Shown: positions 59,032-64,000 of the stretch, piece after piece
Layout of the letters: every line of letters starts with the position of its first letter
Numbering within the stretch: position 1 is the first letter of the stretch
Assembly (NCBI RefSeq): GCF_002159495.1
Contig: NZ_NFIT01000007.1
Span: 1 to 64,000, forward strand
DNA from: Olsenella sp. An293
GTDB lineage: Bacteria; Actinomycetota; Coriobacteriia; Coriobacteriales; Atopobiaceae
DNA: 64,000 nucleotides
Direction: 5' to 3'
Position numbers and translations under genes: made by a program
Notes under the pieces: generated by a model
What the model was told of the DNA's origin: nothing
Database searches by the model: none
Seen by the model: the letters and a program-made list of their open reading frames with translations, nothing else

Positions 59032-60528
59032 ATGCAACTGATGCTTTCCGGCGTCACGTACGCCTATCCCGCCGCGCTCGAGCCCGTCATCAACAACCTC
59101 ACCATAACCTTCCCCGAGGGCTGGACCGCCCTTCTGGGGGACAACGGCTGCGGTAAGACCACGCTGGCCAAGATCGCGTGCGGCCTCATCGAGCCGGACG
59201 CGGGGTCGCTCACGCGCGACCTCGTCTGCGCCTACGTGGCGCAGGACGCCGACGAGCCGCCCGCAGCCCTCGCCGACTTTGCCCTGGACTACGGGCGCGA
59301 GGCCCGCGAGCTGCGCGAGAGCTTCCGGATAGCTGACGACCTGCCGTGGCGCTGGGACGAGCTCTCCTTTGGCGAGCGCAAGAAGCTGCAGGTGGCGGTC
59401 GCGCTCTGGAGCCGGCCGGACGTGCTCGTGGCGGACGAGCCCACCAACCATCTCGACGAGGGCGCCCGCGCGGAGCTGGGGGCGGCGCTCGCGCGCTTCC
59501 GGGGCATCGGGATCCTCGTGAGCCACGACCGCGACCTCGTGGACGCGCTCGCCGCGCGCTGCGCCTCCTTCGAGTCGGCAGGCGTCGTCGTGCGCCCGGG
59601 CGGCTACAGCGCCGCGCACGCGCAGGCGGAGCTCGAGCGCAGCTCCGCGGCAGCCGAACGGCAGAGCGCCAAGCGCGAGCTCGCACGCCTCGCAGTCGAG
59701 AAGGACAAGCGGGCCCACGAGGCGGCGCGGGCGGACGCGCGACGCAGCAAGCGAAACCTGGACCCGCGCGACCGCGACGCTCGCGGGCGCATCGACCTTG
59801 CCATCTTCACCGGCAAGGACGGTCAGGCGGGCCGCCTCTCGTCCCAGATGGACGCGCGCCTGGCCGCCGCGCAGAAGCGCCTCGCCGCCGCGCGCGTGCA
59901 GAAGCGCTACGACGGCGACATCTGGATGGACGCCGAGCCCGCGCGGCGGCGCACGGTGCTGCACGTGCCCGCCATGACCATCCCCTGCGGCCCGGAGGGC
60001 ACGCTCGAGATGCCCGAGCTCTGGGTGGGGAGCACCGACCACGTGGGCGTCGTCGGTCCCAACGGAGCCGGCAAGTCCACGCTCCTCGCGCACTTGCGGG
60101 TCCTTCTCGCCCGGGCAGCGAAGGCGGGACTCGCCCTGGAGGTGCTGGACATCCCGCAGGAGCTCCCGGCAGACGCCCGCGACGCCGCGGTCTCGCGCGT
60201 GTCGGGCCTGGCGTCGGCCGAGCGCGGGCGCGTGCTCTCCACGGTGGCGCAGCTCAACTCCGACCCGGACCGCATCCTCGAGGGCGGGCGCACAAGCCCC
60301 GGCGAGCTGAGAAAGCTGCTGCTCGCCGAAGGCATCCTGCGCCGCCCCGCGCTCATCGTCATGGACGAGCCGACCAACCACCTTGACCTGCACTCCACCG
60401 AGGCGCTCGAGCGCGCGCTCGCGGCCTATCCCGGGGCGCTTCTGCTGGTGAGCCACGACCGGCGGTTCCTCGACGCCTGCACCAGCCGCACCTGGGAGGT
60501 CCGCGACGGCCGCGTGCGCGAGAAATGA
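59032..60528 (+). CDS. ABC-F protein (ribosome-associated, two-cassette ATPase)
   Basis: 498 residues, no membrane helices. Cassette 1: GDNGCGKTTL, LSFGERKK, VADEPTNHLDEG. Linker ~200-310 with basic coiled region (KRELARLAVEKDKRAHEAARADARR). Cassette 2: GPNGAGKST, RTSPGELRKLLLAEGIL, VMDEPTNHLD. Tandem cassettes with two DEPTNHLD boxes mark ABC-F; members either tune translation or free ribosomes from antibiotics. The class is not decidable without a tree. Start MQLMLSGVTYAYP after AGAGGAG. Flanked by REP palindromes R5 and R6. Confidence 0.9.
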   Translation: MQLMLSGVTYAYPAALEPVINNLTITFPEGWTALLGDNGCGKTTLAKIACGLIEPDAGSLTRDLVCAYVAQDADEPPAALADFALDYGREARELRESFRIADDLPWRWDELSFGERKKLQVAVALWSRPDVLVADEPTNHLDEGARAELGAALARFRGIGILVSHDRDLVDALAARCASFESAGVVVRPGGYSAAHAQAELERSSAAAERQSAKRELARLAVEKDKRAHEAARADARRSKRNLDPRDRDARGRIDLAIFTGKDGQAGRLSSQMDARLAAAQKRLAAARVQKRYDGDIWMDAEPARRRTVLHVPAMTIPCGPEGTLEMPELWVGSTDHVGVVGPNGAGKSTLLAHLRVLLARAAKAGLALEVLDIPQELPADARDAAVSRVSGLASAERGRVLSTVAQLNSDPDRILEGGRTSPGELRKLLLAEGILRRPALIVMDEPTNHLDLHSTEALERALAAYPGALLLVSHDRRFLDACTSRTWEVRDGRVREK

Positions 60529-60555
60529 GTCAAAAGGGGTCTGTCCCCTTTTGAC
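60529..60555. repeat. REP-like palindrome R6 between ABC-F and truncated kinase
   Basis: GTCAAAAGGGG-TC / GTCCCCTTTTGAC, one mismatch in 13. It starts at the base after the ABC-F stop and ends one base before the stop of the histidine kinase gene. Confidence 0.9.
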
Positions 60556-61542
60556 CTACTTAAACGCGGCGGACATGATGCGCGAGGCACACTCGTCGAG
60601 CTGCCGTGCCGCGTCGGCCACCACGGCGGCCGCGGCCTCGGCGTCCGGGCCCGTGGCCTCGCCCCGCGCGAGCAGCTCCGCGTTGGCGCTCACCACCGTG
60701 AGCGGCGTCTTGAGCTCATGCGCAAGCTGCGTCACGGTCTCGCGGCGCTCCTCCTCGGCCCGCCAGCGCGCGTCGAGCGTCTCGCGCAGCGCCGCCCGCA
60801 TGCGCTCCATCGCCGCGAGCAGGTCGTTCACCTGGCGCACGTTGGAGCGGCCCACCGGGGAGTCGAGGTCGGAGGCCTCGATGCGCGCCGCCGCCTCCGC
60901 CGCCGGCCGGAGCTTGCGCGAGATCACGTGCGCGGCCCAGGCGCCCACGCCCACGATCAGCGCCGCACCCGCTCCCGCGCAGGTCCACCCCAGCTGCACC
61001 AAAACGTTGGGCCGGCTGTCGCGCAGCTCGCGCGTGGCGTACTGCGGCAGGTTCTGGTACGCGAGAAGGACGATGGTGCCGTTGTCGAGCCGGGCGTACC
61101 GGTAGTGGTGCACGGCGCTTCCCCAGATGTCGTAGTAGCGCGGCAGCTCCTCGACGTGCCAGCCGGGGGCATCGGAGCCCTTGAGGCTCTCCGCCACGGA
61201 GTAGAGAATCGAGCCCTTGTCCCCAAGGTCCGTCGCGAGCTCGTTGCCCTTCTCGTCAATCAGCAGGTACCAGTACGCCGAGGGTATCGCCTCCGGATCG
61301 AACTCGTCCTGCGCGGCAAGCCTCTGCAGCACCTCCTCGACGTGCTCGGAGCCGTAGTCAGCCGGGTAGACCTCGCCCGACCGCAGCATCCCCCTGAGCG
61401 AGACCTGCGCCCAGAGCACGATCGCCAGAAGCCCCACGATCACGTACACGAAGTAGCGACCGACCACAAAGCCCATCGGCAGGCCGCGCCAGGCGCGCCG
61501 CCCCGCGGCGGCGCTGGCCGTATCCTTGCTCACAGCTGCCAT
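60556..61542 (-). pseudogene. sensor histidine kinase truncated before its ATP-binding domain
   Basis: 328 residues. Transmembrane helices near 26-48 and 185-206 with an extracellular sensing region between, HAMP-like segment ('RKLRPAAEAAARIEASDLDSP'), then HisKA with phosphoacceptor His275 in QLAHELKTPLTVV. The frame stops 53 residues after the His, where a full kinase would continue for ~110 residues of HATPase_c (N, G1, F, G2 boxes). None is present, and the adjacent space is occupied by a REP palindrome and the convergent ABC-F gene. It could still be phosphorylated in trans but cannot autophosphorylate alone. It overlaps the upstream response regulator by 13 nt. Confidence 0.85.
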
Positions 61543-62204
61543 TTGTATCCCACCTTCCAGACGGTTTCGATCGGGTCCACCCCGGCGGCCGCGAGCTTTC
61601 TGCGCGCGCGGCTCACGTGCATCGAGATGGCGTCGTCGCCCGCGACGCTCTCCCAGCCGAGCACGTGCTCGCGCAGCTGGGAGCGCGAGAACACCTGCCC
61701 AGGGCGTCGGGCGAGAAACTCGCAGATCTCGTACTCGGTGGCGGTGAGCGGCACGACCTGCCCGCCCGCCTCGATCTGCTTTGAAGCGAGAAGGACGCGC
61801 AGCTCCGTGCCGCCCGCGTCAAAGGCGAGCGCGCTCACGCGGGGCCGGCGCTCACGGCGCAGGTGCGCGGCCACCTTGGCGCGCAGCTCGTCGACCCCGA
61901 AGGGCTTGCGGAGGTAGTCGTCCGCGCCCAGGCCGAGGCCCAGCACCGCGTCCTTCTCGGCAATGCGCGCCGTGAGAAACAGCACCGGCGCGTCCACGCG
62001 CGAGCGGATGGCCCGCAGCAGCTCAAAGCCATCGAGCCCCGGCATCATGACGTCAAGGATCAGCAGGTCGTAGCGGTCGAGGCCCATGCCCGGCACGCGC
62101 GCAGGGTCGCACACGGACGTCACCACGTGCCCGTCGAGCGCAAGCACCCGCTCGAGCGTCTCCGTGATCGCCCGCTCGTCGTCCACCACCAGAATCCGCG
62201 CCAT
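61530..62204 (-). CDS. OmpR-family response regulator
   Basis: 224 residues. Receiver with acidic pair VVDDE, phosphorylatable Asp in LLILDVMMPG, Thr in LFLTARI and Lys in YLRKPFG; winged helix 'RPRVSALAF...TATEYEICEFLARRPGQVFSRSQLREHVLGW' and GYKWQL end. Partner of the truncated kinase. Likely controls a membrane or antimicrobial-response gene set; target not in view. Confidence 0.94.
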   Translation of the reverse strand: MARILVVDDERAITETLERVLALDGHVVTSVCDPARVPGMGLDRYDLLILDVMMPGLDGFELLRAIRSRVDAPVLFLTARIAEKDAVLGLGLGADDYLRKPFGVDELRAKVAAHLRRERRPRVSALAFDAGGTELRVLLASKQIEAGGQVVPLTATEYEICEFLARRPGQVFSRSQLREHVLGWESVAGDDAISMHVSRARRKLAAAGVDPIETVWKVGYKWQL

Positions 62205-62270
62205 CGCCGCCCCCTCTCTCGTCTGGGGACAGCGTATCAGGCCCGTCTAACGGTTCCCTAACGGGTTTTG

Positions 62271-62297
62271 TAAATTGGGGACAGTCCCCAATTCGCA
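62271..62297. repeat. REP-like palindrome R7
   Basis: AATTGGGGACAGTCCCCAATT core with TGTA/GCATAA flanks in the gap between the response regulator and the SdpI-like gene. Confidence 0.85.
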
Positions 62298-62307
62298 TAA
62301 AAGATTT

Positions 62308-62338
62308 CTGTTAGTTGGGGACAGTCCCCAATTTACAG
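62308..62338. repeat. REP-like palindrome R8 overlapping SdpI-like gene stop
   Basis: CTGTTAGTTGGGGAC - A - GTCCCCAATTTACAG, 2 mismatches in 15. The TAA stop of the SdpI-like gene (62335-62333) lies within it. With R7 it makes a tandem pair in the same 128-bp gap. Confidence 0.85.
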
Positions 62339-63022
62339 AACGCCCTTCCAGATCAGGAAGCTGTAGAGCGTGATGAGCGCCACGCCGCCGAGAAGCGTCA
62401 CGAGCAGCGTCGCCACCAGCGCCGCCTCCGGCAGCGTCGACCCGAGAAACGCCATCGCACACATAACCGCGCCCATGACCACAAAGACCGGGCCGGCAAA
62501 GCGGTGCGTGCGCCGCCAGTTGTCCGGGTCGTCGAGCGCCCACGGAACGCGCACGCCAAAGGTGTAGTTGGGCTCGATGCGCGGCATCGCGATGCCAAGG
62601 CCCACGAGAAGCAGCCCCATGAAGCCAAAGACGAGCGCGCCCACGGCCGAACCGCTCTCCGGGACGAGCCCGAGCGCCGTGGCCGGCGTGAGCCAGCCCA
62701 CGGCGACCATGAACACGGTGAAGGCCGCAGAGAAGCCCTGATAGATGCCCTTGAAGCGGTTGAAGCTGGCCCCGCGCGGGTCAAAGTACGGCACCGCGAA
62801 GAGCAGGGCCAGCATGAGCGGCGGCATGATGACGCCCATGAAGACCGTGGAGCCCTTGTCGCTCCAGCCGTCGACGGAGCCGTCCGCGCCCCAGTGCGTG
62901 GGCACGGTCTCCGGCATCGCGGGCAGCGCCCAGAACAGGTAGGCCGCCGAGCTCGCCAAAACCAGGACGAGAAGGGCCGTCCACAGCGCCTTGTCGCGCA
63001 CCTCGAGGTTCAATCCAGCCAT
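62333..63022 (-). CDS. SdpI/DUF1648 family integral membrane protein
   Basis: 229 residues with several helices. DUF1648 pattern 'LPAMPETVPTHWGADGSVDGWSDKG' and SdpI-type 'NYTFGVRVPWALDDPDNWRRTHRFAGPVFVVMG'. SdpI gives immunity to the SDP toxin in Bacillus and signals to its regulator; here no toxin gene is visible. Downstream of the CorA-like gene (minus order), stop codon supplied by a REP palindrome. Confidence 0.88.
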   Translation of the reverse strand: MAGLNLEVRDKALWTALLVLVLASSAAYLFWALPAMPETVPTHWGADGSVDGWSDKGSTVFMGVIMPPLMLALLFAVPYFDPRGASFNRFKGIYQGFSAAFTVFMVAVGWLTPATALGLVPESGSAVGALVFGFMGLLLVGLGIAMPRIEPNYTFGVRVPWALDDPDNWRRTHRFAGPVFVVMGAVMCAMAFLGSTLPEAALVATLLVTLLGGVALITLYSFLIWKGVL

Positions 63023-63079
63023 GCCAGCCTCCTCAGACGAACATGATGCGCGATGTTATACCCCTCCCGTGGGCGCTTA

Positions 63080-64000
63080 TCAACCTCGCCGCTCGCCGCC
63101 CCCGCGACGCCGCTCGCCAAAGCTCAGCCAGCCGTGATGCCAGAAGAACGCCACCTCAACGGCAACGATCGTCACGCACGCCACGATCACCGCGAAGTAG
63201 CCCCACGGCACGTCGAAGAGCGCCATGTGCGGGAAGTTCATGCCGTACCACCCGGTGACGAGGGTGAGCGGCATCACGATCGTGGTCACGACCGTGAGCC
63301 ACTGCATGACGTTGTTCTGCCGCACGTCGATGGACTCCTGGTAGAGGCTGTGCACCTGCAGGCTGTAGTCCTGCAGCGACTCCAGGCGCGCGGCGAGCCG
63401 CCCCAGGAGGCGCGCAAGCGAGCGGAGCCTCGCGCGGTCCGCGGGCGCCACGAGGCCGGAGTCGTCCTCGGCGAGCTCCCCGGCAAGGTCTGACATGCCC
63501 TGATAGAAGGTGTCGAGCCCGAACATGCGGCGCGAGTCCGCCATCATCTTGCGCCGGTCCGGGCGCTCGCGTCCCTCGAGGACCTGCTGCTCCATCAGCT
63601 CGAAGTCCTCGCGCATGCGAGAGAGACGCGCCGGATGGTCGCGCAGAAGCTCGCGGAGCAGCGCACAGAGCGCGCCGGCCGGCCCCTCGACGCGCGCCCG
63701 GTCCTCCACGGCCCGGCCGAGCGCCGTGGCGCAGACGTCTCCGTCGTCAATGAGCACCAGCTCATTGGGGGTAAGAATGAAGCCAAAGCGACGTCGGCCG
63801 CTCGGCGTGACCACAAGTCCCGCCGCCCCGGTGGACGTGCGCTCCAGAAAGGGCATCGCGGCGTGCTCGAGCTGGTCGAGGACCTCGCGCTGCGTGTGGG
63901 AGAGCGGGCGTGACCGCGCCTCGCCCAGATGCAGGAGAATGGCGACGCGCGCGCCGTCCTTCTCGCCCGTCGCAAGATGCCCGTTTGCGATGTGCCAAGC
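63080..64000 (-). CDS. corA: CorA-type magnesium/divalent cation transporter (5' part beyond window)
   Basis: 306 residues visible, opening beyond the right edge in frame. Long helical cytoplasmic part, 'NNVMQWLTVVTTIVMPLTLVTGWYGMNF', where the GMN gate motif sits after the first membrane helix, then helix 2 and a basic C-terminal end. Pentameric channel for Mg2+/Co2+. Confidence 0.9.
   Translation of the reverse strand, partial: AWHIANGHLATGEKDGARVAILLHLGEARSRPLSHTQREVLDQLEHAAMPFLERTSTGAAGLVVTPSGRRRFGFILTPNELVLIDDGDVCATALGRAVEDRARVEGPAGALCALLRELLRDHPARLSRMREDFELMEQQVLEGRERPDRRKMMADSRRMFGLDTFYQGMSDLAGELAEDDSGLVAPADRARLRSLARLLGRLAARLESLQDYSLQVHSLYQESIDVRQNNVMQWLTVVTTIVMPLTLVTGWYGMNFPHMALFDVPWGYFAVIVACVTIVAVEVAFFWHHGWLSFGERRRGGGERRG

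Noticed and set aside
58991-60555. Composite transposon carrying the ABC-F gene
   Set aside because: No transposase or clear target-site duplication; two REP copies alone do not make a transposon. Kept only as a rearrangement hypothesis.
1-64000. Prophage, integrase or insertion sequence in the window
   Set aside because: No integrase, capsid, tail or transposase-like frame was found; only small palindromic elements are present.

Overview
The window is 64 kb of high-GC chromosome (well over 60% by eye) with short gaps, many small operons and most genes on the minus strand. Protein content points to an anaerobic Actinomycetota of class Coriobacteriia, most likely an Olsenella/Atopobium-type member of the Atopobiaceae: a core ATPase-fused ECF transporter with a DUF4430 lipoprotein, Glu/Lys/Ala/Asp-rich proteins, LPxTG and SLH surface proteins, a long-form hibernation factor, and VanZ and SdpI-like membrane proteins. 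The genus assignment is inference from family content, not from a marker search.

Layout. 0-5.6 kb is an accessory surface-protein zone: a large SLH/YDG-type secreted protein running off the left edge with a reading-frame break in a G9 tract, a DUF4143 ATPase whose Walker B glutamate is lysine and which has two 26-bp palindromes at its start, a fragment of another SLH protein, and tRNA-Thr(CGU). 5.7-15 kb is housekeeping on the minus strand: a DUF523-purine nucleoside phosphorylase fusion, a SurA-N-like membrane protein, HEAT and NYN-LOTUS proteins, a beta-hydroxyacid dehydrogenase with a His/Cys-rich tail, DegV, HPF, a family 3 solute-binding lipoprotein and ComF. 15-23 kb has a double flavodoxin-fold protein, then tatD, rsmA, metG, rsmI, a GH5-like protein without the expected catalytic glutamates, and queD. 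23-26.3 kb has a DUF2442 protein and a large transglutaminase-like protein. 26.5-38.9 kb is a run of minus-strand genes: ricT-holB-tmk, a GH2 hydrolase, topA-tatC-tatA-STAS-TPR and an aminotransferase. 39-45.5 kb holds yebC, an ECF transporter locus and an SGNH hydrolase. 45.8-56.6 kb holds a sortase-anchored protein, CaCA exchanger, PanE, methyltransferase, PH-domain protein, MFS, VanZ-RDD, XRE regulator and GNAT. 56.8-63 kb looks like an antimicrobial-response neighbourhood: a TetM-like translation GTPase divergent from an ABC-F protein, a histidine kinase cut off before its ATPase domain, its OmpR-type partner and an SdpI-like protein. A CorA transporter runs off the right edge.

The most unusual feature is what lies between the genes. 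Nearly every intergenic gap carries a long or tandem palindrome, and several fall into families: eight GGGGACWGTCCCC-type REP-like palindromes, often supplying or abutting a stop codon; two arrays of 61-bp hairpin repeats, each at a convergent gene end; three ~122-bp elements bounded by inverted TGAGGGTATGTAC; and several one-off 130-230 bp palindromic elements. Superimposed on genes and gaps alike is a strongly over-represented short motif, CGAGAAG (commonly CGAGAAGRACG), seen roughly 100 times by eye, on both strands and often in inverted pairs inside the palindromes. This resembles the distribution of DNA uptake signals, or another genome-wide recognition sequence, and is the best candidate for an undescribed system here.
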